Shown here in pieces: positions 1 to 8,414 of a stretch of DNA of 27,134 nt. The stretch is taken from NCBI GenBank assembly GCA_021808875.1, contig JAKBAU010000014.1, forward strand, positions 1 to 27,134, read 5' to 3'. Numbering within the stretch: position 1 is the first letter of the stretch; each line of letters starts with the position of its first letter. The notes below the pieces were generated by a model that made no database searches, was not told where the DNA came from, and saw only the letters and a list, made by a program, of their open reading frames with translations. This DNA is from Pseudomonadota bacterium (GTDB lineage: Bacteria; Pseudomonadota; Alphaproteobacteria; Micropepsales; Micropepsaceae). The translations under genes were made by a program, and so were the position numbers.

Positions 1-2530
1 CCAAAGTGCTCTCACCGAAATTCAGCTTCTGACATACCTGCTCGACCGCTTCACGATCCGTGTTCCTCTGTCCGACGCCGAGGTCGAGACGGTCACTCGG
101 AAGGTGCTGCTCCAAAAAAAGCCCACGGCTGTCGCCGACGTGCGCGCGCTTCTCGACAAGCACGCCGGCGAAGTATCGCGGCAACTCCAGGGTACCCGCA
201 TCGGCGAGACCATCGAGGATCGCGCGATTATCGTCGACGATTATCCACTGCTGCCGGTTCGGCGGCGGTTTTGGGAGAACTGCTTCCGCCAGATCGATGC
301 CGCAGGCACAAGCAGCCAGCTGCGCTCGCAGTTGCGGATCATCCACGATGCGGTTGCGAAGGTCTCCGAGCGTCCTCTCGGGTCGGTCGTGCCGGCGGAT
401 GAGCTTTTCGAGGCACTCGCCCCAGAGATGGTGAACACGGGCGTCCTTCTTCGCGAAATCAACGAACGCATCATTATGGTTGGCCGAGCCGAAGGGCCAA
501 TTGCGCAGCGCATTTGCGGCCTGGTCTTTCTGATCGGAAAGTTGAAGCGAGAAGCCGGCGCCGATATTGGCGTTCGCGCCACCAAGGATCACCTCGCTGA
601 CCTGCTGATCGACGATCTGACTGCGGACAACGGCAAACTGCGGTCTGAAGTCGAGGACAAGCTCAAAAAGCTGAGCGACCAGGGCGTTCTGATGCTGGTG
701 GGCGACGAGTATCGCCTTCAGACCCGCGAAGGCAGTGACTGGGATCGGGAGTTTCGTAATCGGCAGACGAAACTCAACAATGATGAAGCCGCAATCCAGT
801 TCAAGCGTGACCAGTTGCTCTGCGGAGAGATCGACAAACTGGTGCGCGGTATCAGAATCACGCAGGGGGCAGCAAAGGAGCCACGCCAGTTTTTGATCCA
901 TCGCGAACAATCGGCGCCAGTCGTAGATGGCAGCAGCGTGCCGATTTGGATTCGAGATCAATGGTCTTGTGGTGAGAAAGATGTACTAGAAGCTGCGCGG
1001 TCGGCAGGTACTGATAGTCCAATTTTATTCGTATTGATCCCACGCCAGGCGGCGAACGACCTAAGGCGCTTTATCGCCGACGCCGAATCCGCACAGCAGA
1101 CCCTCGATGCCAAAGGCAATCCTACGACGGCTGAAGGCCACGAAGCCCGCCAAAGCATGGACAGCCGCCGAGCGCGCGCAATCGGTGATCGCGATCGTCT
1201 GATCCGGGAAATCGTAAGCAACGCCAAGGTCTTTCAGGGCGGCGGCAGCGAGGTGCTGCTGACGTCATTGGATGACAAGATAAGGGCCGCGACCGAAGCC
1301 TCACTCGTGCGGATGTTTCCGCGCTTCAAAGAGGCAGATTCGGCCGCATGGGAAGCGGTGATCAAACGTGCCCGCGATGGCGCCGACCATCCCTTCCAGC
1401 CAACAGGACACACCGACGCGACGGAGAAGCACGCTGTCTGTCAGCAGGTGGTCACCACCATCGGTGCCGGCAAATCGGGGTCGGATGTCCGCAGGACATT
1501 GGGTGGAACGCCCTTTGGCTGGCCGCGTGACGCTGTCGATGCGGCGCTGATTGCCCTTCATCGGCTCCAACACCTTACCGCCACCCTGAACGGCCAGGCG
1601 ATTCCGCTTGGCCAGCTCGATCAGAACAAGATTGCCAAAGCGGATTTCCGGGTCGAACACGCGACACTCACTGTGGGAGACCGCCTGATCCTGCGGAAGC
1701 TCTTCCAGGCGTTGGGACTTTCCTGCAAGAGCGGCGAGGAGGCCGTCCGCGCGGGAGAATTTCTCAGCGGTTTCATTTCCCTTGCGAGATCCGCCGGTGG
1801 TGACGCGCCTTTGCCCACGTCCCCGGCGACGACCGAAATCGAGGACACACAACGGCTGGTCGGCAACGAGCAACTGCTGGCCATTAAATCCAAGGCGCCT
1901 GACTGGGAGGACAAGATCAAGGCGTGGACGACCACCCGCGATCTCATTGCCCAGAGACTGCCGACCTGGAATTTGGTTGAGGGGCTTGCCAAACACGCGG
2001 CTACCTTGCCCGCAGCGAAGCCTCATCTGGAGCAGATCGAGGCCGTGCGCAGTCAACGTCTGCTGTTGGAGAAGGCTGACCCGGCGAGCGCGATCCGCGT
2101 TGGTCTGGCGGGGTTGCTTCGCGACGCCGTGCAGAAGGCTCGAACTGACTATGAGACAGCGTTCGGCGCGGCCATGGCCTCGCTTGCCAGCAATAGCGTC
2201 TGGATGAAGGTCCCCCCGGCTGATCAGGACGCCATCAAAGCCGCGGTCGGCCTGAGCGCACCGAGCAAGCCCGACATCGCCAGCGACGATGCGCTGGCGG
2301 GTCATCTGGATCAGAAGCCCTTGTCGAACATCCAGGCGGAGATTGATGCCATAGCCGGCCGCGTGGCGCTGGCAATCGAGCGGGCTGCGCGGTTGTTGGA
2401 GCCCAAGGTTCAGACGGTCACATTGGAGCGCAGCACGCTCCGAGACGCCGCGGAAGTCGAGGCCTGGGTCAAGCGCCAGACGGCAACACTCATTGAAGCG
2501 GTGCGCCACGGCCCCGTGCTTGTGAACTAG
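1..2530 (+). CDS. brxC: BREX P-loop ATPase BrxC, 3' part only
   Basis: This is the C-terminal 842 residues of BrxC, the large AAA-type ATPase of BREX phage-defence systems. The frame is already open at base 2, so the true start and the N-terminal nucleotide-binding region lie outside the window. The visible part carries the BrxC-like segment DDYPLLPVRRRFWE near position 235, followed by a long alpha-helical, charged region with few recognisable motifs. Full-length BrxC is usually about 1,200 residues, so roughly 350 are missing. The gene ends 11 nt before pglX. The identification rests on this segment and on the order brxC-pglX-pglZ-brxL, which is characteristic of BREX type 1. BrxC is needed for both host methylation and phage restriction, but its exact activity is not settled. 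BrxA and BrxB would be expected just upstream. Confidence 0.9.
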   Translation, partial: QSALTEIQLLTYLLDRFTIRVPLSDAEVETVTRKVLLQKKPTAVADVRALLDKHAGEVSRQLQGTRIGETIEDRAIIVDDYPLLPVRRRFWENCFRQIDAAGTSSQLRSQLRIIHDAVAKVSERPLGSVVPADELFEALAPEMVNTGVLLREINERIIMVGRAEGPIAQRICGLVFLIGKLKREAGADIGVRATKDHLADLLIDDLTADNGKLRSEVEDKLKKLSDQGVLMLVGDEYRLQTREGSDWDREFRNRQTKLNNDEAAIQFKRDQLLCGEIDKLVRGIRITQGAAKEPRQFLIHREQSAPVVDGSSVPIWIRDQWSCGEKDVLEAARSAGTDSPILFVLIPRQAANDLRRFIADAESAQQTLDAKGNPTTAEGHEARQSMDSRRARAIGDRDRLIREIVSNAKVFQGGGSEVLLTSLDDKIRAATEASLVRMFPRFKEADSAAWEAVIKRARDGADHPFQPTGHTDATEKHAVCQQVVTTIGAGKSGSDVRRTLGGTPFGWPRDAVDAALIALHRLQHLTATLNGQAIPLGQLDQNKIAKADFRVEHATLTVGDRLILRKLFQALGLSCKSGEEAVRAGEFLSGFISLARSAGGDAPLPTSPATTEIEDTQRLVGNEQLLAIKSKAPDWEDKIKAWTTTRDLIAQRLPTWNLVEGLAKHAATLPAAKPHLEQIEAVRSQRLLLEKADPASAIRVGLAGLLRDAVQKARTDYETAFGAAMASLASNSVWMKVPPADQDAIKAAVGLSAPSKPDIASDDALAGHLDQKPLSNIQAEIDAIAGRVALAIERAARLLEPKVQTVTLERSTLRDAAEVEAWVKRQTATLIEAVRHGPVLVN

Positions 2531-2541
2531 GGCGAACCCAA

Positions 2542-5500
2542 ATGATCTCGATAACCCGTGACCTCCGAAAGGATTTGGAGAAGACGGTCAAGCAGGCGCG
2601 TCGCGTCGCTGAGGCAGGCGCCCGCCAAGCCGTGCAGCAGCTTCGCGTCGGCGACGGTGACGCGCCGAAAGATCTGAATACGGAGGAGCGCGCTCTTCGA
2701 ACCCGTTTGCGAGCCCATGGCCGGCAACTTGGAGACCGGCGCGATGCAAAGACGGGAGCGCAAGAGACCGCACGCCTCGTGCAAGAGTGCGCTTACGAGC
2801 ACTGGCATCGCATGCTATTCGCGCGCTTCCTGGCCGAGACTGACCTCCTGATCGAACCCGAGTCCGGCGTGGCCATCACGCTCGACGAGGTGCAGGAACT
2901 CGCCCGTGAAAAGGCGACGGACTGGCTCGAACTGGCGAGCGAATACGCCGAGCGGATGTTGCCGCAGATCTTCCGTAAGGACGATCCGGTGCTGCAAATC
3001 GCGCTTCCGCCAGAAACACGTTCCGAGATGGAAGATTTACTGAAGGGTCTGTCTAAACCCGTGTTCGAGGCGGATGACAGCCTTGGCTGGGTCTACCAGT
3101 TCTGGCAGGCCGACAACAAAGATGCGATCAACAAGTCAGAGATTAAGATCGGTGCGGACGAACTGCCGGCTGTCACACAGCTATTCACCGAAGATTACAT
3201 GGTCCTCTTCTTGCTTCACAACACGCTCGGCGCATGGTGGGCCAGAAAATTACTTGCTCGCAATCCAATCCTCGCAACATCGGCTGCAGACGAGGATGCG
3301 GTGCGTGCGGCCTGCAAGATCGGCGACATCGACTGGACCTACTTGCGCCTTGTCCGGGACAAGGCCGGCGACGGAACGGTGGGGCCGTGGCGTGCCGCCG
3401 CCGGCGCATTCGAAGGTTGGCCGCAAAATGCGAAGGATATAACAGTTCTCGATCCATGCATGGGGTCCGGGCACTTCCTGGTGTTCGCACTGCCTATCCT
3501 GGCCTCTCTGCGCATGGCGGAAGAAGGTTTATCGCAGTCTTCGGCCATTGATGCGGCGCTGCAGGACAATCTCTTCGGTCTGGAGATCGATCCGCGGTGC
3601 ACACAGATTGCGGCGTTCAACCTTGCTTTCGCCGCATGGCGCACGGTCGGCTATCGCGCGCTGCCGCAGCTCAATCTCGCCTGTTCAGGTCTTTCTATTG
3701 GTGTCACCAAACCGGAGTGGCTTAGGCTGGCAGAGAAAGCAGTAACCGCTGCCGATCCCGCCGCGAAACGCGACTTGCTAGGCGTAGAAAAGAATTTGCT
3801 GACGGTCGGCCTTGAAGAGCGAGTCAAGAACGGCCTGGTGGCGCTCTACGACCTCTTCTCCAAGGCACCTTGGCTGGGCAGTCTGATCGACCCGCGCCGA
3901 GCAGGCGCCGACATATTCCGAGAGGGGTTCGACAATTTGGAACCGCTCCTGGCTTCGATCCTGGCCACAGCCGATACCGACGACACGCGCGAAATGGCCG
4001 TGGCCGCACAGGGCATGGCAAAGGCAGCAGAGTTGCTGGGTCAGCGGTTCACACTCGTGATTACGAATGTGCCATTCTTAGGAAACCGCCGGCAAAGCCA
4101 ACAACTGTTGGAATTTTCGGAGCAGATGTTTGAGCGGTCCAAGATCGACTTGTCGGTAACAATGCTCGACCGCCTCATCGCTTCCGCTCAATCAATCACA
4201 GTGGCGACAATAAGTCCCCAAGCATGGCTACAGCAGGTTCGTTATCGGGCATTCCTCGAAAATGTTATCTTTCCACGTCAAATGCATCTTGTACTCCGCT
4301 ATGGGTCGGGTGCTTTTCAAACCATTACCGGAGAAGTGGTTTCTGTCTGCGCGACGGTGCTATCGACATCTATCAGCTCGCTTCCAGTTGTCCGGGTCTT
4401 GGATCTGAGCAACACAGAAGGCACTGCGGAGAAAGCTCAGGCATCCAGTATCGATCCTTTGATCGAGATTGAGACCCGTGTAATGCGTGAGAAGCGGACC
4501 TTTCTTTTTCAACATTTGGACAAGCAACCGGCTATCGAGACAATCGCGTTCGGTACACAGGGCGTTAAGACTGGAGATGATGACCGCTTTGTGAAGAAAT
4601 TCTGGGAACTACCAGACCTAAGACAACCCTGGCGTCCCTACCTCGGCACGACATCATCAAATGCCGACTTCACAGGCCGAAATAGTATTTTGCGCTGGGA
4701 CAATAATGGTTCTGACCTGATCCGTTCACGACGTGACAATGCTGCCTACGGACAAGTTGGTGTTGCGATTAACCAGATGGGAGATATGCTATCATTCATT
4801 TATACCGGGGAAGCCTTCGATAGTAATGTAGCACCAATAATTTGCAGAGACGCGTCTAATACTCCAGCGCTCCTTGCCTTCCTTAGGAGTGCAAATTTTA
4901 CCGCTGAACTTGGGAAACTCGAAGGCGGAATGAAAATTAACAATGGGACCCTTCTTCGCGTTCCCTTTGACCTCGCGCATTGGAGGGATGTCGCAACAGA
5001 AGTATATCCGACCGGCCTACCGAAGCCTTATTCCAACGATCCTACCCAATGGATTTTCGAAGGTCATCCTTGCGGTCCGGCCGATCCAAACGCGTCGGAC
5101 AACGAGGGCCGGTCTTCCAATCTTGGGGAAGCACCGCAACCGCTCCACGTTGCTGTGGCACGCCTTCTTGGTTACCGGTGGCCACGTCAGACAGGCGCGA
5201 GTTTCACGGACTGCGAGGTCGTCGGTGCGGATGGTCTTGAGACCTATGCCGATACCGATGGCATCGTCTGCCTCACGGCTCTCAAGGGCGAACCGCCGGC
5301 GGAGCAGCGATTGAACGCGCTCCTTGCAAATGCGTTCGGCCGGGATTGGTCCGCTGCAAAGCTCAATAGCTTGCTCGGCGAAGTGAACTATGTTGGCAAG
5401 TCGCTTGACGACTGGCTACGCGACGGTTTCTTCGCGCAACATTGCGAGCTGTTCCATCAACGACCGTTCATATGGCACGTGTGGGACGGGAGACGTGATG

Positions 5501-6081
5501 GCTTCCATGCTCTCGTCAATTACCACCGCCTAGCCGCGCCAAGTGGCGAAGGCCGGAGGACGCTAGAGAAGCTGATCTATTCCTATCTCGGCGACTGGAT
5601 TGACCGGCAGCGGGCAGATCAGAATTTAGGCGTCGAAGGCGCGGACGGACGCCTCGCGCAGGCAGAGTATCTACGGGTCGAACTCATCAAAATACTTGAG
5701 GGTGAACCCCCTTACGATATTTTCGTACGTTGGAAGGCGCTGAAAGCCCAACCGATGGGCTGGGATCCAGACATCGATGACGGCGTGCGGATGAACATTC
5801 GCCCGTTCATCAATTCGGCTCCCCTGGGAGGCAAAAAGGGGGCCTGCATACTGAGAGGTCGTCCGAAAGGGAAGGAGTTCGAATACGGAAAAGATCGCGG
5901 CAAGGAACCCTTGCGCGAAAAGGCTGACTATCCCTGGTTCTGGGACTGGGATGAAAAGACATCCGACTTTACTGGCGGCACCGATTTTGACGGAAACCGC
6001 TGGAACGACCTCCACTACAGCCGCGCAGCGAAACAGGCCGCTCGCGATCGCCAACGAGCGTCGCTGGGAGGCAAGATTTGA
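2542..6081 (+). CDS. pglX: BREX adenine-specific DNA methyltransferase PglX
   Basis: This 1,179-residue protein has the size of PglX, the N6-adenine methyltransferase that marks host DNA in BREX. The SAM-binding motif DPCMGSGHFL starts near residue 304. The catalytic motif IV reads TNVPF at residues 508-512, with Val where NPPY/F is usual. The catalytic Asn and the aromatic residue remain, and I recall other members of this Eco57I-like group with NVPY, so it is probably active. The C-terminal half should hold the DNA target-recognition region. GC there falls to 46% over 4681-4980 against 60% in the line at 5221-5280, which suggests a swapped specificity segment. The ATG follows the brxC stop by 11 nt with only a weak AGGGCG-like ribosome site, so translation is probably coupled. 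The gene overlaps pglZ by 4 nt. Confidence 0.93.
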   Translation: MISITRDLRKDLEKTVKQARRVAEAGARQAVQQLRVGDGDAPKDLNTEERALRTRLRAHGRQLGDRRDAKTGAQETARLVQECAYEHWHRMLFARFLAETDLLIEPESGVAITLDEVQELAREKATDWLELASEYAERMLPQIFRKDDPVLQIALPPETRSEMEDLLKGLSKPVFEADDSLGWVYQFWQADNKDAINKSEIKIGADELPAVTQLFTEDYMVLFLLHNTLGAWWARKLLARNPILATSAADEDAVRAACKIGDIDWTYLRLVRDKAGDGTVGPWRAAAGAFEGWPQNAKDITVLDPCMGSGHFLVFALPILASLRMAEEGLSQSSAIDAALQDNLFGLEIDPRCTQIAAFNLAFAAWRTVGYRALPQLNLACSGLSIGVTKPEWLRLAEKAVTAADPAAKRDLLGVEKNLLTVGLEERVKNGLVALYDLFSKAPWLGSLIDPRRAGADIFREGFDNLEPLLASILATADTDDTREMAVAAQGMAKAAELLGQRFTLVITNVPFLGNRRQSQQLLEFSEQMFERSKIDLSVTMLDRLIASAQSITVATISPQAWLQQVRYRAFLENVIFPRQMHLVLRYGSGAFQTITGEVVSVCATVLSTSISSLPVVRVLDLSNTEGTAEKAQASSIDPLIEIETRVMREKRTFLFQHLDKQPAIETIAFGTQGVKTGDDDRFVKKFWELPDLRQPWRPYLGTTSSNADFTGRNSILRWDNNGSDLIRSRRDNAAYGQVGVAINQMGDMLSFIYTGEAFDSNVAPIICRDASNTPALLAFLRSANFTAELGKLEGGMKINNGTLLRVPFDLAHWRDVATEVYPTGLPKPYSNDPTQWIFEGHPCGPADPNASDNEGRSSNLGEAPQPLHVAVARLLGYRWPRQTGASFTDCEVVGADGLETYADTDGIVCLTALKGEPPAEQRLNALLANAFGRDWSAAKLNSLLGEVNYVGKSLDDWLRDGFFAQHCELFHQRPFIWHVWDGRRDGFHALVNYHRLAAPSGEGRRTLEKLIYSYLGDWIDRQRADQNLGVEGADGRLAQAEYLRVELIKILEGEPPYDIFVRWKALKAQPMGWDPDIDDGVRMNIRPFINSAPLGGKKGACILRGRPKGKEFEYGKDRGKEPLREKADYPWFWDWDEKTSDFTGGTDFDGNRWNDLHYSRAAKQAARDRQRASLGGKI

Positions 6082-8096
6082 CCATCTTGGCCCCGAAGAC
6101 ACTCATCGACGCTCTACACGAGTCCTTCAACGGTGGCTTTCGCTCGCCGGATGGTACCGCCGCACCTGTCGCGCTGCTTTGGACCGATGCAGATGGGCAG
6201 TGGCGGCCACTGATCGCAACGCTCATGAAAGCCATCCCCGAACTCTATGCTCTCGGCCCCTACGCACCTGGAGAGCGGCAGGGGCCAGTCATATGGCTCA
6301 AGTGCATCATCGAGCGGAGCCTGCCGGAAGCCTTGCTGCCGCCCGGCGTGGTGCCGATCCTCTATCTGCCCAACGTGAGCCGACAGGATCTTCGCGCCGG
6401 GGGCGATTGCCCCACAGATCTTCAACCCCTGATCGAGTTACAATACCGTGGTGCGGTTTGGCACCAGCGCAATGGCAGGGACTGGACCGTTGACGCCTTT
6501 CTGACGTCGGAGGACGGCGTCGGACTCGAAATCGCCAAGGACAACCGTACGCGGGACGCCATGCTGCGCGCGCTCGCGCTGCTCGCGCCGGAACCCCTGG
6601 CCGGCTTACGTGGTCACCGGCTGGAAGCCGACGATTTCGATAGGCTAGCCATCGGTGATCCCGTTCGCGATTTGCTCGGCTGGATGAGCGACAGCGAGGC
6701 ATTCGAGGCGCGCTGCGATCCAAATCGCTGGGCAACTTTCAAAGATATTTGCTGGCGCGAATTCAGTTTCGATCCTGATGAGGATGGCACTCAGGGGGCT
6801 GCCGATGCCCTGCTCCAGGGTGGCGGCAAATGGGATGAAGTCTGGCGACGCTTTTGCGATGCGCCGCGCCTCTACCAGGGCGTATCGACGGTTTTGCGCC
6901 AAGCCCGCCCACGCGATTTGCTGGGCCTCGCCGACCATTCCCGTCGGCCGGGGCTCAATGAGGAGCAGGAAGACAGGCTTCGCAAGGAACTCGAAGGCAT
7001 CCTGGCCCTGCCGCACGCCCAGGCGTGCGACAAGGTCGACAAGCTGGACAGTGAACACAGAGAGCGCCGCGGTTGGGTTTGGGCGCAACTTGGCGAAAGC
7101 CCCTATGCGGTGGCGCTTGAGCCGCTAGGCCGACTGGCAAAGACGGCCAAGACCGCCCTCGGAGGTGCTACCGCGCAAGCCATGGCAGCCGATTACGCCG
7201 CCCAGGGGTGGCGATGCGACCGTGCGGCGATGGAGGCGCTCAGCCGCCTGAAGCAAGGTGCGGAAAATGGCCTGGTCACGAAGGTCGTGCGGGCGCTTTA
7301 CGAACCCTGGCTCGATCGCTCGGCGCGTCGATTCCAAGAGCTGATGTCCGCCCCGGGTGTGGACCCGCACAAGCTGACGGCGGCTGTCGCGGCAGAGCGA
7401 GACACATGCGTGTTGTTCGCCGACGGGCTTCGCTTCGACGTGGGGGCGATCCTGCAGGAACGCCTTGAGGCCCAGGGACTTCGGGTGCGGATGTCGCATC
7501 GGATCGCCCCGATTCCAACAGTTACGGCGACGGCGAAGCCAGTCGCGTCTCCTGCCCACGCTGCGTGCTCTGGCAAGACCGATGCTGAAGACTTTGCCCC
7601 CATCATCACGTCGAGCAATCAGCCCGCGAACGCCTCTCGGCTGCGAGATGTGATGGCGCGTGCCGGCGTCGAGATCCTCGACCAGGATCAGTCCAGGATG
7701 GCCGTAAGCGGCGACGGCGGTGGCTGGACCGAGACCGGCAAACTCGACACCCTAGGCCACTCGCTCGAAGGTCTCCTTGTTCGCCAGATTGATCCTGAGA
7801 TCGACACCCTCGTTGATCGCGTCAGCAGTTTGCTGAGCGCGGGATGGAGCAGGGTCCGTGTCGTCACGGACCATGGATGGCTCCTTCTCCCGGGCGGCCT
7901 GCCGAAGGTCGAACTGTCGCCGCATCTGGTCGCCACGAAATGGGCGCGCTGCGCCGCCGTCAAGGGCGGGTCGACTCCGAGCATCCCCACTTACCCGTGG
8001 TACTGGAACCCCGTGCTGCGCATTGCGTCGCCGCCGGGGATCGGCGCCTTCATGGCGAACACGGAATACGCTCACGGCGGTATCAGCCTTCAGTAA
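6078..8096 (+). CDS. pglZ: BREX phosphatase-family protein PglZ, cut short by an in-frame TAA
   Basis: PglZ is the alkaline-phosphatase-superfamily protein required by BREX systems. The start is TTG, in a TTGA overlap with the pglX stop, preceded by GGGAGG about 6 nt upstream. Family features are FADGLRFD at residues 447-454, a PTVTATAK segment near residue 480, and TDHGW around residues 597-601. The reading frame stops at codon 673 (TAA, 8094-8096) immediately after the conserved-looking YAHGGISLQ. The same frame then continues for about 105 further codons to a stop that overlaps brxL, giving an expected full length of 778 residues. The truncated product keeps the phosphatase-like core but loses the C-terminal domain. 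It resembles the shorter alphaproteobacterial PglZ form (NCBI type B) more than the E. coli form, but that is from memory. The stop may be real, a sequencing error, or read through. Confidence 0.88.
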   Translation: MTILAPKTLIDALHESFNGGFRSPDGTAAPVALLWTDADGQWRPLIATLMKAIPELYALGPYAPGERQGPVIWLKCIIERSLPEALLPPGVVPILYLPNVSRQDLRAGGDCPTDLQPLIELQYRGAVWHQRNGRDWTVDAFLTSEDGVGLEIAKDNRTRDAMLRALALLAPEPLAGLRGHRLEADDFDRLAIGDPVRDLLGWMSDSEAFEARCDPNRWATFKDICWREFSFDPDEDGTQGAADALLQGGGKWDEVWRRFCDAPRLYQGVSTVLRQARPRDLLGLADHSRRPGLNEEQEDRLRKELEGILALPHAQACDKVDKLDSEHRERRGWVWAQLGESPYAVALEPLGRLAKTAKTALGGATAQAMAADYAAQGWRCDRAAMEALSRLKQGAENGLVTKVVRALYEPWLDRSARRFQELMSAPGVDPHKLTAAVAAERDTCVLFADGLRFDVGAILQERLEAQGLRVRMSHRIAPIPTVTATAKPVASPAHAACSGKTDAEDFAPIITSSNQPANASRLRDVMARAGVEILDQDQSRMAVSGDGGGWTETGKLDTLGHSLEGLLVRQIDPEIDTLVDRVSSLLSAGWSRVRVVTDHGWLLLPGGLPKVELSPHLVATKWARCAAVKGGSTPSIPTYPWYWNPVLRIASPPGIGAFMANTEYAHGGISLQ

Positions 8097-8414
8097 TACG
8101 TCATCCACGAGCTCGTCGTCGAACGTGGCGAGGAAGCGGTTTCGGCCACGATCACCGAGATCAGTTGGCGCGGCATGCGGTGCCGGGTGGCAGTGAAGTC
8201 CAGTGCCCCCGGCCTACAAGTTGACCTGCGTCTCAACTGGAAACAAGCGGCATCCAGCATCGTCGCGGCTGCCAAGGAATTAGGAACGAACGGCGAAGCG
8301 AGCCTTGCTGTCTCGGACGACAAACACGAAGGCGCGGCTGCCTCGGTTGTCGTCTCCGACGCGTCAGGACGGGTGCTCGATTCCAAGCCGACTACCGTCG
8401 GAGAAGACGCATGA
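8097..8414 (+). pseudogene. pglZ: C-terminal remnant of pglZ downstream of the premature stop
   Basis: This segment is in the same frame as pglZ and begins directly after its TAA. It encodes YVIHELVVERGEEAVSATI and onward for 105 residues. The sequence across the stop reads like one continuous domain: AHGGISLQ, stop, YVIHELVVERG, where I would expect a sense codon such as GAA or CAA at the stop. The natural TGA at 8412-8414 overlaps the brxL ATG as ATGA, the same coupling used at the pglX-pglZ junction, which shows where the gene originally ended. An internal ATG at 8175 could in principle restart translation, but it has no convincing ribosome-binding site. Confidence 0.85.

Noticed and set aside
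1301..2509. 402-codon open frame on the minus strand
   Set aside because: It is antisense to brxC with no family resemblance. Composition explains it.
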